Below, one piece after another: positions 6,213-13,250 of a stretch of 24,327 nt of DNA. This stretch comes from JAMWCX01 sp964352425. GTDB taxonomy: Bacteria > Omnitrophota > Gorgyraeia > 2-01-FULL-45-10. The notes under the pieces are model-generated. The model had not been told where the DNA came from and did no database searches. It saw only the letters and a program-made list of their open reading frames with translations. The DNA lies in the NCBI GenBank assembly GCA_964352425.1, contig CAYGRZ010000026.1, forward strand, positions 1-24,327, in the 5' to 3' direction. The translations under genes were made by a program, and so were the position numbers. How positions within the stretch are numbered: position 1 is the stretch's first letter; each line of letters starts with the position of its first letter.

Positions 6213-7709
6213 TCATACGAGATTCAACGCTTCTTTCGGAAAGATGTTATCCAGCCCCAATATACAGTGAGGATCGAACGCCTTCTTGATCCTTGCCATC
6301 TCAAGGATGCCGGCCTTGCCGTACATCTCTTCAAGATATTTGTGTTTAATTTTGCCTATGCCGTGTTCGGCGGAGACTGTCCCGCCCAAAGAGACTCCTT
6401 TTCTGACGAACTTCATGGCGATGTCCCTGGCGAGAGCGTCTTCCTCTTCGGACCTTGGCAGGATATTCGCGTGCACGTGGTTCTCGCCGATATGGCCGAA
6501 TATCACGTGCTCCAGGGCCTCCCCTTTTAACGTCTCGGTATAGAACCTCATCATCTCCGGGGCCTTGCCGTCGGGCACCGCGATGTCGGTGCTGATCTTA
6601 CGGAAGCCGTTGCGCCTGACAATATCGTTGACCGATTCGGGGATGGCATGGCGTAGCGCGAGAAAATCTTCCGTCTCTTTTTCCGTCATGGCAACCCATG
6701 TATCATCCGATGACGAGTTGTGCTTCGAGATAAGCTTAAGCCAATCATCCAGCACGGCGTCCTCGTTCCTGCCGGGCTCGACTTCCTGTTCGAAGAATAT
6801 GGCGCTCCGGGCTCCCTGCGGCAGGCTTATCTTTTTTGCCTGTAATAAACCCAGCGCTTCGCGGCTGAAGTACTCTATCGAAAGCGCGCTTATTGAAGCC
6901 GGCGCGTTCCGGAGCCCGTTCCTTTTGGAGACCGCCCTTGCTTCGGCGGCAAAACGCCAGGCGTCTTCCTCGGTCCTGAAGAAGACGAACGAGCTCAGTA
7001 TCTTGGAAGGCCTCTCCACCAGGCCCATCTCTATCTCGACTATGACGGAGAGCGTCCCTTCCTGGCCTATGAAAAGATCTATCAGGTCCATGCCGTCTTT
7101 GGCGAAATATCCCGCGGAGCTTTTTACGTCCGGCATCTTATAGGCCGGCAGCGGCACTTCGATCACCCTGCCGCTTCCGAGGATTATCCCGGAGTCGTTC
7201 TTCGAAAGTATCCTCTCCCCCCTCCTGACATTGAACATCTCGCCGCTCGGGAGGACCATCTTGAGGGACCTGACATACTTCCGGGTGGGGCCATACTGGA
7301 ACGACCTGGCTCCGGAAGCGTTCGTCGCGACCGTCCCTCCGACTGAAGCGGTGCCCTCGGTCGGATGGCAGGTATAAAAAAGGCCTTCCGTGTCGCAGGC
7401 TTTTTTAAGGTCGTCTACCATAACGCCCGCCTGAAGAATGGCGCACATTTCCGGCCTCCTGACATCCAGTATCTTATTGAGTTTTTCCAACGAAAGGACA
7501 GCGCCGCCGAACGGGATGCGCGAGCCCGTGGTATTCGTCCCGCCTCCCGATATCGTCACCGGCAGCTTGTTCGTGTCTGCCTCCTTAAGGAACGAGGACA
7601 GGTCCTCCGCGCTTTCCGGCAGGACCACCTCTTCGGCATACCCGCCCTTAAGATTGGAACTGTCCTCGAGATAGGTCTTTAAGAGGTCCGGATCTTTTTT
7701 TATCAACAT
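6213..7709 (-). CDS. GlcD-type FAD-binding oxidase (glycolate / D-lactate dehydrogenase family)
   Basis: A 498-residue flavoprotein. The FAD_binding_4 domain covers about 25-215: PVTISGGGTNTTGS, then TEGTASVGGTVATNASGARS and YGPTRKYVRSLKMVLPSGE, and GQEGTLSVIVE. The C-terminal FAD-oxidase domain holds HVIFGHIGENHVHANI and VSAEHGIGKIKHKYLEEM, the usual signature of GlcD, D-lactate dehydrogenase (Dld2) and alkyl-DHAP-synthase-like enzymes. Such enzymes oxidise 2-hydroxyacids and pass electrons to quinone or another carrier. No GlcE or iron-sulfur GlcF gene is adjacent and there is no fused iron-sulfur domain, so its electron acceptor and substrate are open. Start ATG at 7709 with no clear ribosome-binding site. 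Confidence 0.88.
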   Translation of the reverse strand: MLIKKDPDLLKTYLEDSSNLKGGYAEEVVLPESAEDLSSFLKEADTNKLPVTISGGGTNTTGSRIPFGGAVLSLEKLNKILDVRRPEMCAILQAGVMVDDLKKACDTEGLFYTCHPTEGTASVGGTVATNASGARSFQYGPTRKYVRSLKMVLPSGEMFNVRRGERILSKNDSGIILGSGRVIEVPLPAYKMPDVKSSAGYFAKDGMDLIDLFIGQEGTLSVIVEIEMGLVERPSKILSSFVFFRTEEDAWRFAAEARAVSKRNGLRNAPASISALSIEYFSREALGLLQAKKISLPQGARSAIFFEQEVEPGRNEDAVLDDWLKLISKHNSSSDDTWVAMTEKETEDFLALRHAIPESVNDIVRRNGFRKISTDIAVPDGKAPEMMRFYTETLKGEALEHVIFGHIGENHVHANILPRSEEEDALARDIAMKFVRKGVSLGGTVSAEHGIGKIKHKYLEEMYGKAGILEMARIKKAFDPHCILGLDNIFPKEALNLV

Positions 7710-7733
7710 AAATCACGACCGTCCGAATTACGC

Positions 7734-7898
7734 GTCATTGCGAGGAGGCCGTAAGGGATTCCTTCGCCTGTCATTGCGAGGGGGTCCCGCTATGCCGCAT
7801 TTGCCGACCCTCGTCATTGCGAGGAGCCGTTGTCTTCGCGTTGGCGACGAAGCAATCCCTTTTAGATTGCTTCAGCGCCTTCGGCGCTTCGCAATGAC
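7734..7898. repeat. GTCATTGCGAGG dispersed repeat cluster
   Basis: Three direct copies of GTCATTGCGAGG begin at 7734, 7770 and 7813. One inverted copy of its first ten bases (TCGCAATGAC) lies at 7889-7898. The last unit (7813-7898) folds as a three-part structure: outer stem GTCATTGCGA/TCGCAATGAC, hairpin GAAGCAATC/GATTGCTTC (7849-7873), and hairpin AGCGCC/GGCGCT (7874-7888). I recognise the words as a REP-like repeat seen between genes in many bacteria. It fills the gap between two minus-strand genes and encodes nothing. Confidence 0.85.
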
Positions 7899-7904
7899 AT
7901 TTAG

Positions 7905-7949
7905 AATTAAAAAGGCGGCTCGTGTATATACATTATACCATGAGCCGCC
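7905..7949 (-). terminator. Rho-independent terminator after the small glycine-zipper gene
   Basis: Perfect 8-bp stem GGCGGCTC/GAGCCGCC (7914-7921 with 7942-7949). On the minus strand it is followed by TTTTTAATT. The loop has additional A/T self-complementarity. It lies 34 bp after the stop of the gene at 7984-8439. Confidence 0.8.
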
Positions 7950-7983
7950 CATAGAGTTCCTTAACCTGATATTCAGGAGACGA

Positions 7984-8439
7984 TCAGCGCGCTACTTCCC
8001 TCTCCGAAACGACGTTGCCCTGCTGGTCGTATTCACGAATCACTCTCTTCTTTACCTGGGAGCTGTCTACCGGTGTCTGGACCTGTGCCGGCGCCTGCTG
8101 CTCGACGATCGGAGCCTCCTGCACGTATTCCTGCTGCTCGTACTGCGCTTCTTCATCCCGGTACTGCTTCTGTTTTCTCTTCTGGTCTGCCTGGCTGGCG
8201 CCCATGAGCGTACCGCCCGCGGCGCCTACACCGGCACCTATCAGGGCGCCCTTGCCGGCATTACCTGACGCGCTTCCGATCGCCGCGCCGAGTCCGCCGC
8301 CGAGCAACCCGCCCATGACGGCGCTGCCTAACACAGAGCTGCCGCTGTCATCGTCATCATCGCTCGACCTGGCACATGCAGCCGGAGCGCTGAGCGAGAA
8401 TACAAGAGAGGCAACCATAACATACACTAACGTCTTCAT
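7984..8439 (-). CDS. Exported glycine-zipper protein (shorter paralogue)
   Basis: A 151-residue protein with a signal peptide (TLVYVMVASLVFSLSAPAACA), an Asp/Ser-rich spacer, and one glycine-zipper block (GGLLGGGLGAAIGSASGNAG then KGALIGAGVGAAGGTLMG, about 43-80). A Gln/Glu-rich charged region and the ending KKRVIREYDQQGNVVSEREVAR follow. Both the zipper and the YD..G..VSE.E ending match the protein at 5405-6136, so the two are paralogues; this one has a single zipper and no PQQQY tract. Start ATG at 8439 with AAGGAG 6-7 nt upstream. It has its own promoter and terminator, and likely sits in the envelope. Confidence 0.83.
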   Translation of the reverse strand: MKTLVYVMVASLVFSLSAPAACARSSDDDDDSGSSVLGSAVMGGLLGGGLGAAIGSASGNAGKGALIGAGVGAAGGTLMGASQADQKRKQKQYRDEEAQYEQQEYVQEAPIVEQQAPAQVQTPVDSSQVKKRVIREYDQQGNVVSEREVAR

Positions 8440-8465
8440 ATGCTCTCCTTAGTTAATCTGTTTTT

Positions 8466-8493
8466 AGTATACAATAAAAGGCGGAATTTGCAA
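8466..8493 (-). promoter_or_regulatory. Sigma-70 promoter of the small glycine-zipper gene
   Basis: TTGCAA (8493-8488), a 16-bp spacer and TATACT (8471-8466) on the minus strand, 26 bp ahead of the ATG. Confidence 0.7.
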
Positions 8494-8540
8494 GCCAAAT
8501 CAGATTGGTGATGCGGTTACAGGGATGGACTGCTGGAAGC

Positions 8541-8894
8541 CTAACGCTTGATATACTCGATAGCTTCTTTTGTCTGGCGCGTCTCCCACTCCTTCTTGAA
8601 CTCGACATTCTTTTTGTCGGTCTTCAGGGGAGCCTGGACAGCGCTGATGCCGGATACGTTCGGTACTATGAGCTGCGGGGTCTTTAAATGGATGGGGAAT
8701 ATGATCACACCGACGATCACAAGCGAAAGCGCCACTGCGCAGGTTACCTTAACGGCTGTGCACTCGGGCCTCGTCGCGCACTTCATATCGACTCCGGACC
8801 TGAGATTGCCGGCAAGATATTCGTCGACGATATCGATCGCCTCGTCCCGATTCCTGGCTTCTGACGTGATATTGATTGTCGTTTTGTATTTCAT
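8541..8894 (-). CDS. Hypothetical single-pass membrane protein
   Basis: A 117-residue protein when started at ATG 8894, which has AAGGAAG 4-5 nt upstream; an upstream extension to 8936 overlaps the promoter and is rejected. The N-terminal half (KYKTTINITSEARNRDEAID) looks like a small alpha/beta domain, then there is a cysteine pair region (MKCATRPECTAVKVTC), a membrane helix (AVALSLVIVGVIIFPI) and a charged C-terminal part ending EAIEYIKR. The family is not recognised. The strong promoter suggests it is expressed on its own. Confidence 0.72.
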   Translation of the reverse strand: MKYKTTINITSEARNRDEAIDIVDEYLAGNLRSGVDMKCATRPECTAVKVTCAVALSLVIVGVIIFPIHLKTPQLIVPNVSGISAVQAPLKTDKKNVEFKKEWETRQTKEAIEYIKR

Positions 8895-8924
8895 AATCTT
8901 CCTTTTCTTGTTATCAACACTACA

Positions 8925-8953
8925 AGTATATAACATAACGATTGGTTCGTCAA
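8925..8953 (-). promoter_or_regulatory. Sigma-70 promoter of the single-pass membrane protein gene
   Basis: TTGACG (8953-8948), a 17-bp spacer and TATACT (8930-8925) on the minus strand. Transcription would start at about 8918, leaving a leader of about 24 nt with the AAGGAAG ribosome-binding site. Confidence 0.75.
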
Positions 8954-9021
8954 GACATGATTTCTTACTATTTTAAATACTAACATTTAGAGATAACTTT
9001 TCACTGGTACAATTTTATAGA

Positions 9022-9792
9022 CTATTTTTTTAATGCGGCAGACATTTTTCGGTGGATGAAACCGTTTGTGGCGAGGATATCTTTGTGGTATGGCAAGTAG
9101 GGTGTGCCGTCAAATCTTGTTACAGTACCTTTTGCTTCCTTAACGATCAGCGCGCCTGCCGCGCTGTCCCACGGATGCAGATACATCTCCCAAAATCCGT
9201 CAAACCGGCCGCACGCGACATAGCACAGGTCGAGCGCCGCCGAACCGGCCCGCCTTATCGCCATCGACCGCATCAGCAGGTTCTTGAAATGCTTCACGTT
9301 CCTGTCTTTTCTCGTCCTGCCATATGAGAATCCTGTCGCGAGAAGACTATCGGAGAGGCGGCGCGTTCCTGACACCGATATCTTCCGGTTGTTAAGGAAC
9401 GCTCCGGCTCCGGATTCTCCGTAGAAGAGCTCTTCGCGCATCGGGTCATAGACAACACCAAGGACGACTTCGCCGTCGGCCTCCAGCGCTATCGATACGC
9501 AGAAGAACGGGAACTGGTGGGCAAAATTGGTCGTGCCATCGAGCGGATCAATTATCCACTTGTACGGCGACCGTCCGACTTTCGGGCGGCTCTCTTCCGA
9601 AAGGATCGAGTGGCCGGGGAACGCTTTTACGATCGTCCCGATGATCATCCGTTCGGCAGCCTTGTCGATCTCCGTGACGATGTTGTCCCTGCCCTTGTAG
9701 GAGACCTTTCCCGGTTTTCCGACGGAGTTCTTGATAAAAAGGCCGCCCTTTACAGCGGCCGCGATGGCTACCTTCTTATATCGTTTATCCAT
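9022..9792 (-). CDS. Inositol monophosphatase family protein
   Basis: A 256-residue enzyme with the metal-site motifs of the family: EE of LSEESRP, WIIDPLDGTTNFAHQFPFF (motif 1) and HPWDSAAGALIVKEAKG (motif 2), all intact. The length is normal (about 250-270). Members hydrolyse inositol-1-phosphate, fructose-1,6-bisphosphate, PAP or related sugar phosphates with magnesium; SuhB of this family can also bind transcription complexes. Substrate cannot be told from sequence alone. It begins 1 nt after the iron-sulfur flavoprotein stop, with a weak ribosome-binding site, so it is probably the last gene of the operon from 11310. Confidence 0.92.
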   Translation of the reverse strand: MDKRYKKVAIAAAVKGGLFIKNSVGKPGKVSYKGRDNIVTEIDKAAERMIIGTIVKAFPGHSILSEESRPKVGRSPYKWIIDPLDGTTNFAHQFPFFCVSIALEADGEVVLGVVYDPMREELFYGESGAGAFLNNRKISVSGTRRLSDSLLATGFSYGRTRKDRNVKHFKNLLMRSMAIRRAGSAALDLCYVACGRFDGFWEMYLHPWDSAAGALIVKEAKGTVTRFDGTPYLPYHKDILATNGFIHRKMSAALKK

Positions 9793-10356
9793 TTACACCA
9801 GCGACCTTCCGAGCTCAAATGCCCTGCGTAACGATCTTTTGTTCCTGCCCACGTCGCCCTTCTTCTCGACAGCGCCGCAGAACAGCTCGCCCGAATACTC
9901 GGTATCAATTGTCGCAAAGAACGCCCGGATAACAGCTCCGGCGTTCGCGAAGGCCTTCTTCCTGCGATCACCGGCAACGCTCAGGAATATCCCTTTGCGT
10001 TTTTTCCCTGCGGACCTCCTGCTCCCGAGGACATACTTTGCTATCCAGCGGCACTGGAGGCGGTCTATCATCATCTTCAACTGGGCGCTTACACTGCAGA
10101 AGAATATCGGCGACGCCACCACCAGGGCATCGGCGCCTTCAATGGTGCCGTAGAGCGGCTCCAGGCCGTCGCGGAGCACGCATATGCCGCTCTTCTCACA
10201 TCCGCCGCATTCGAGGCAGGGCGAGAATTCCAGGCTGCTCAGGACGATCTTCTCTACATGCGCGCCCGCGGACATCGCTCCCTCGAGGGCGCAGTCCAGC
10301 AGCACATCACTGTTGCCGCCTATCCTGGGGCTCCCGCTTATGCCGACGACTTTCAT
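9793..10356 (-). CDS. Iron-sulfur flavoprotein of the NADPH-dependent FMN reductase superfamily
   Basis: A 187-residue protein with a flavodoxin-like fold. KVVGISGSPRIGGNSDVLLD holds the phosphate-binding loop for FMN, and ADALVVASPIFFCSVSAQLK is the usual second FMN motif. A compact cysteine motif at Cys47, Cys50, Cys53 and Cys59 (C-x2-C-x2-C-x5-C) matches the [4Fe-4S] site of Isf-type flavoproteins, which accept electrons from ferredoxin. The gene immediately upstream is a ferredoxin, 1 nt away, which fits that partnership. The C-terminal part is basic and rich in Arg/Lys. Electron acceptor unknown. Confidence 0.85.
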   Translation of the reverse strand: MKVVGISGSPRIGGNSDVLLDCALEGAMSAGAHVEKIVLSSLEFSPCLECGGCEKSGICVLRDGLEPLYGTIEGADALVVASPIFFCSVSAQLKMMIDRLQCRWIAKYVLGSRRSAGKKRKGIFLSVAGDRRKKAFANAGAVIRAFFATIDTEYSGELFCGAVEKKGDVGRNKRSLRRAFELGRSLV

Positions 10357-10357
10357 G

Positions 10358-10549
10358 CTATTGGACTGATATCGCGTTGACCGGGCACTGGTCGGCGATC
10401 TCTTTGATATCGCAGACAGCGCACGTATCGGTTATCACATGCGCGAGGCCGTCATCACCCACTTCGAACACATCGGGGCAATTGGCCGCGCACAGCCCGC
10501 AGCCTGTGCAGGTCGCATCATCTATCTTTATCCTGGCCACCTTCGACAT
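10358..10549 (-). CDS. [4Fe-4S] ferredoxin, single-cluster type
   Basis: A 63-residue protein starting at ATG 10549 with GAGGGGGTG immediately ahead; the longer frame from 10609 is not needed. CTGCGLCAANCPDVF gives three cluster ligands, and DQCPVNAI near the C-terminus gives the fourth, as in the monocluster ferredoxins of Thermotoga and Desulfovibrio. Two extra cysteines (TCAVC) lie between and may form the disulfide seen in that group. It carries electrons in the cytoplasm, probably to the adjoining iron-sulfur flavoprotein. Confidence 0.92.
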   Translation of the reverse strand: MSKVARIKIDDATCTGCGLCAANCPDVFEVGDDGLAHVITDTCAVCDIKEIADQCPVNAISVQ

Positions 10550-10625
10550 CACCCCCTCAGAAATGGATTTATAACGGATATCGACGCCGAACGCCGCCCC
10601 CTGCCGCAAGCACGGCCGGCGCGCG

Positions 10626-10874
10626 CTAATTCTTCGGGACCTTTAAGCCTACCGAAGAAGCTATATCGCGGAATTCCTGTTCATTGATATCATCGAGCGT
10701 CTTGCGGCGCCGCTCGAGCTGTTCATTGAACTTTATCGCCTTCTCCTGCATCACTCCATGCGTCTCTTCCGAACCGCCAAGGAGGCGGAAATTTTTGCCT
10801 TTCGTCACCCGCACATGACCGTCCTTGCAATCAAATCCGAGACCGAGCATTACTCTCCTGTAAAGCCTGTTCAC
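10626..10874 (-). CDS. Conserved-looking 82-residue protein of unknown function
   Basis: Starts GTG at 10874 behind AGGGGAG. The product begins NRLYRRVMLGLGFDCKDGHV, continues RVTKGKNFRLLGGSEETHGV, and has a charged helical region (QEKAIKFNEQLERRRKTLDD) and a soluble C-terminus. There is no signal peptide or membrane segment. It lies 13 bp after the EF-Tu-like gene and 76 bp before the ferredoxin, within one transcript. The family is not recognised. Confidence 0.78.
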   Translation of the reverse strand: MNRLYRRVMLGLGFDCKDGHVRVTKGKNFRLLGGSEETHGVMQEKAIKFNEQLERRRKTLDDINEQEFRDIASSVGLKVPKN

Positions 10875-10887
10875 TCCGCACTCCCCT

Positions 10888-11310
10888 CTACGCCTTGTAG
10901 ACGCTGTCCCCTGTCCTTACACGCTCCTTGACCATAAGCCCTATCTCCTGCCCCTTCCTGCCTTCCTGGATAGGCACGTGGTCAAGCTGTATCGACTGCA
11001 CCTTCTCCATAAAATCGGTCGTGTGGCCCTTGAGATATATATCGTCGCCTACCTTTAGGCCGTCCTTCTTCAGCATAACGGCCGCCGCGTTGACATGCGG
11101 AAAATAGTGCGTCACCACGCCGATCTTCTCCATGTTCGCTTCGGGCCCCTGCGGGGCTTTCGCCCCGGCCTTCGACGCGCCTCTGGAGCGCGCACTCTTC
11201 TTCACGGCCGGCCGTTTCGCGGTCTTACGAGCTTTCGGCGTAGCTACCTTCTTCGCCTTATGTTTAGGCTTTACTGCCTTTGCCGCCACCTTCTTCTTTT
11301 TCTTTACCAT
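10888..11310 (-). CDS. EF-Tu domain-2-like protein with a lysine/alanine-rich histone-like tail
   Basis: A 140-residue protein in two parts. Residues 1-59 are a disordered basic tail of Lys, Ala, Pro and Arg (KKKKKVAAKAVKPKHKAKK and the PAVKKSARSR style seen in histone H1-like bacterial proteins). Residues 60-140 (MEKIGVVTHYFPHVNAAAVM... DGLKVGDDIYLKGHTTDF... GLMVKERVRTGDSVYKA) form a beta-barrel of the kind annotated as a translation elongation factor-like protein. Start ATG at 11310 with GAGGGGGG ahead and a perfect promoter. Met60 could give a second, tail-less product. The barrel family has no settled role; the tail suggests nucleic-acid binding. Confidence 0.8.
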   Translation of the reverse strand: MVKKKKKVAAKAVKPKHKAKKVATPKARKTAKRPAVKKSARSRGASKAGAKAPQGPEANMEKIGVVTHYFPHVNAAAVMLKKDGLKVGDDIYLKGHTTDFMEKVQSIQLDHVPIQEGRKGQEIGLMVKERVRTGDSVYKA

Positions 11311-11340
11311 AAGAACCCCCCCTCTCTCATTTTCGGCTCT

Positions 11341-11369
11341 ATTATATTATTACAAAAAACTGTTTGCAA
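11341..11369 (-). promoter_or_regulatory. Sigma-70 promoter of the EF-Tu-like / ferredoxin operon
   Basis: TTGCAA (11369-11364), a 17-bp spacer and TATAAT (11346-11341) on the minus strand, 30 bp ahead of the ATG and 6 bp after the stop of the preceding endonuclease gene. Confidence 0.8.
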
Positions 11370-11375
11370 GAGATT

Positions 11376-12014
11376 TCACCTCGCCAGCGGGCACGCTCCG
11401 CACTTCGGGGCCTTCCTGCAAATCTCTTTTCCAAGCCGGACGATTAATGCGTGGTACTCGCTGTACACCCTCCGGTCGCGGGGAATATTTTGCGTAAATA
11501 TTCTCTTCACCTCGTCATAGCCCACATCCTCCCTGAAGAGGCCATGCCTTGAAAATATCCTCTTCGTGTACGCATCGACTACAAAGGAGGGCCTCTTGAA
11601 GGCGTATAATAATATCGAGTCGCATGTTTCAGGCCCTATGCCGCTCACCGATAACAGCTCGTTGCGCAACGCCGCCGTTTTCCGATGGGAGAGTTTGTCC
11701 AGGCTTAAACCGTGATGATCGGCGAGGTAATCGATAAAATTCTTGACGCGCAGCGCTTTCACGTTGTAGTAGCCTGCCGGCCGTATGAGGCGCGCCAGGG
11801 ATCTTATGTGTATCTGCTTTAAGCGGGATGGAGACGACAAAGCGCCTGCCTTTTTCAGGTTGGCTATCGCTTTTTCAACATTGGCCCAGGATGTATTCTG
11901 GGTGAGGATGGCGCCGACGATTATCTCGAGCCTTGTGTCACCGGGCCACCAACCCTGAGGGCCGAACGCCGCGAAGAGCTTACGGTAAACGCTTACGAGG
12001 TCAATTTTACGAAT
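11376..12014 (-). CDS. Endonuclease III-like HhH-GPD DNA glycosylase, start codon non-standard
   Basis: Homology-like sequence begins well upstream of the first usual start (TTG at 11840): RKIDLVSVYRKLFAAFGPQG, then WWPGDTRLEIIVGAILTQNT and SWANVEKAIANLKKAGALSS. This is the standard N-terminus of endonuclease-III-related glycosylases. It is followed by the helix-hairpin-helix LLSVSGIGPETCDSILLYAF, the catalytic Asp in FVVDAYTKRI, and CRKAPKCGACPLAR. There is no ATG, GTG or TTG between the in-frame stop at 12087-12089 and 11840; ATT at 12014 or 12005 is the best-placed alternative. The lysine of true endonuclease III is replaced (GPET). Only three of the four iron-sulfur cysteines remain, since the protein ends just after CPLAR. 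It follows lpxA by 4 nt. Confidence 0.72.
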   Translation of the reverse strand: MRKIDLVSVYRKLFAAFGPQGWWPGDTRLEIIVGAILTQNTSWANVEKAIANLKKAGALSSPSRLKQIHIRSLARLIRPAGYYNVKALRVKNFIDYLADHHGLSLDKLSHRKTAALRNELLSVSGIGPETCDSILLYAFKRPSFVVDAYTKRIFSRHGLFREDVGYDEVKRIFTQNIPRDRRVYSEYHALIVRLGKEICRKAPKCGACPLAR

Positions 12015-12018
12015 GGTA

Positions 12019-12816
12019 TTATTCGAAATATTCGTCGTCGCTATATTTATATTTACAGATGCCCCGCTTGGAGCTCTGTATGAATTCTATCAAGTGGTCT
12101 ATCTCTTTTGATGGGGCCAGCTTGCGCATCTCCTCGATAGCCTGCGCCGTATTGATGTTCGACTTAAAGATGAACTTATACGCCTCCATGATGCCGTGGA
12201 TAACTTCACGGGGGAATTTGAGCCTGCGTAGTCCCACGAGATTGACACCGCGTATGACCGACGGCCCCCGCACCAGCATATAGGGCGGCACGTCTTTATT
12301 GATGCCGGTGAAGCCCCCTATCATGGCGAGGGTGCCTATGCGGCAGAACTGGTGCATGACAACGTTACCCGATATGAACGCGTAGTCCCCTACCGAGACA
12401 TGGCCGGCCAGCAGAGCGCCGTTCGCGATGATGACGTTGTTGCCTATATCGCAATCATGGCCGACATGCGAGACGGCCATCAGGTAGCAATTATCGCCGA
12501 TTACCGTCGCTGAGCCCTCTTCGCTTCCCCTGTGAATCGTGGCATACTCCCGTATGACATTATTCCTGCCTATCCTGGTATATGTCTTTAGATCCTTAAA
12601 TCCGAGGTCCTGCGGCTGGTGGCCCACGACAGCACCCATGTGGACCTGGGTCCCCTCCCCTATCGACGTACCTTTGCAGATATAGGCATGCGGCCAGATC
12701 TTGACACCCGCGCCTATCTCGACATCATCCTCTATTATGGCGAAGGGGCCGATCTCGACGCCGTCGCCGAGCCTGGCCTTATCACTCACGACCGCAAGGT
12801 TGCTTATAGCGCTCAT
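12019..12816 (-). CDS. lpxA: UDP-N-acetylglucosamine acyltransferase (LpxA)
   Basis: A 265-residue left-handed beta-helix protein with hexapeptide repeats across residues 1-190 (IGPFAIIEDDVEIGAGVKIW and so on) and a helical C-terminus. SHVGHDCDIGN carries the catalytic histidine (His120, equivalent to E. coli His125), and HQFCRIGTLAMIGGFTGINKD is the usual LpxA signature. It adds a 3-hydroxyacyl chain to UDP-GlcNAc, the first step of lipid A synthesis, so the cell has an LPS-type outer membrane. Start ATG at 12816 overlaps the stop of the HAMP gene as ATGA. No other lpx gene is in the window. Confidence 0.95.
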   Translation of the reverse strand: MSAISNLAVVSDKARLGDGVEIGPFAIIEDDVEIGAGVKIWPHAYICKGTSIGEGTQVHMGAVVGHQPQDLGFKDLKTYTRIGRNNVIREYATIHRGSEEGSATVIGDNCYLMAVSHVGHDCDIGNNVIIANGALLAGHVSVGDYAFISGNVVMHQFCRIGTLAMIGGFTGINKDVPPYMLVRGPSVIRGVNLVGLRRLKFPREVIHGIMEAYKFIFKSNINTAQAIEEMRKLAPSKEIDHLIEFIQSSKRGICKYKYSDDEYFE

Positions 12817-13250
12817 GTGTGTTTTCCTTCTATTTTTTCCAGCAGCTTATTGATGGCATCGGCTAACGGCCTGACATCATCCCGCTTCCTGAGCATGATC
12901 CGGCGGCGGTAATCATCTTTCTCGGAGATCCTCTTTAACTCGCCTTCGAGCCGTTCGAGGGGGCCGGCAAAACGGTGGGAAAGCACGATACCCCATGCGA
13001 CAAGGATGATCAGGAGCGCCGGCACGCCCATGAGAAGAATAAAATTGATCTTATTAACGACGGGAAAGAGCGTATATGCTATGTATTCGGGTATACCTAT
13101 CTGTTCCGCTGCCAGGGTGAATATCAGGTAATAGAGGCACACGCCGACAAATATCATCGGTATGAGCATCGACACAAGAAGGAGCCCCAGATAATGCATC
13201 TGTATGCGGCTGCCCGTCAGGTATTTTGTCCTGAAGAATTTCGCTCTCAC
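12813..13250 (-). CDS. Small HAMP-domain membrane protein
   Basis: A 145-residue protein with two membrane helices (about 19-45 and 68-92). A HAMP-like linker follows: FAGPLERLEGELKRISEKDD, then RDDVRPLADAINKLLEKIEG. There is nothing after the HAMP region: no kinase, cyclase or chemotaxis domain. HAMP units usually pass a signal between membrane and cytoplasmic domains, so a free-standing one must work with a partner. The start is GTG at 13250, overlapping the DUF3047 stop as GTGA, with AAGGAG 11 nt upstream. Its end overlaps lpxA. Confidence 0.8.
   Translation of the reverse strand: MRAKFFRTKYLTGSRIQMHYLGLLLVSMLIPMIFVGVCLYYLIFTLAAEQIGIPEYIAYTLFPVVNKINFILLMGVPALLIILVAWGIVLSHRFAGPLERLEGELKRISEKDDYRRRIMLRKRDDVRPLADAINKLLEKIEGKHT

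Noticed and set aside
7734..7898. CRISPR array from the repeated GTCATTGCGAGG
   Set aside because: Copies are 12 bp with unequal spacing (36 and 43 bp), the final copy is inverted and part of a hairpin, and no cas gene is near.
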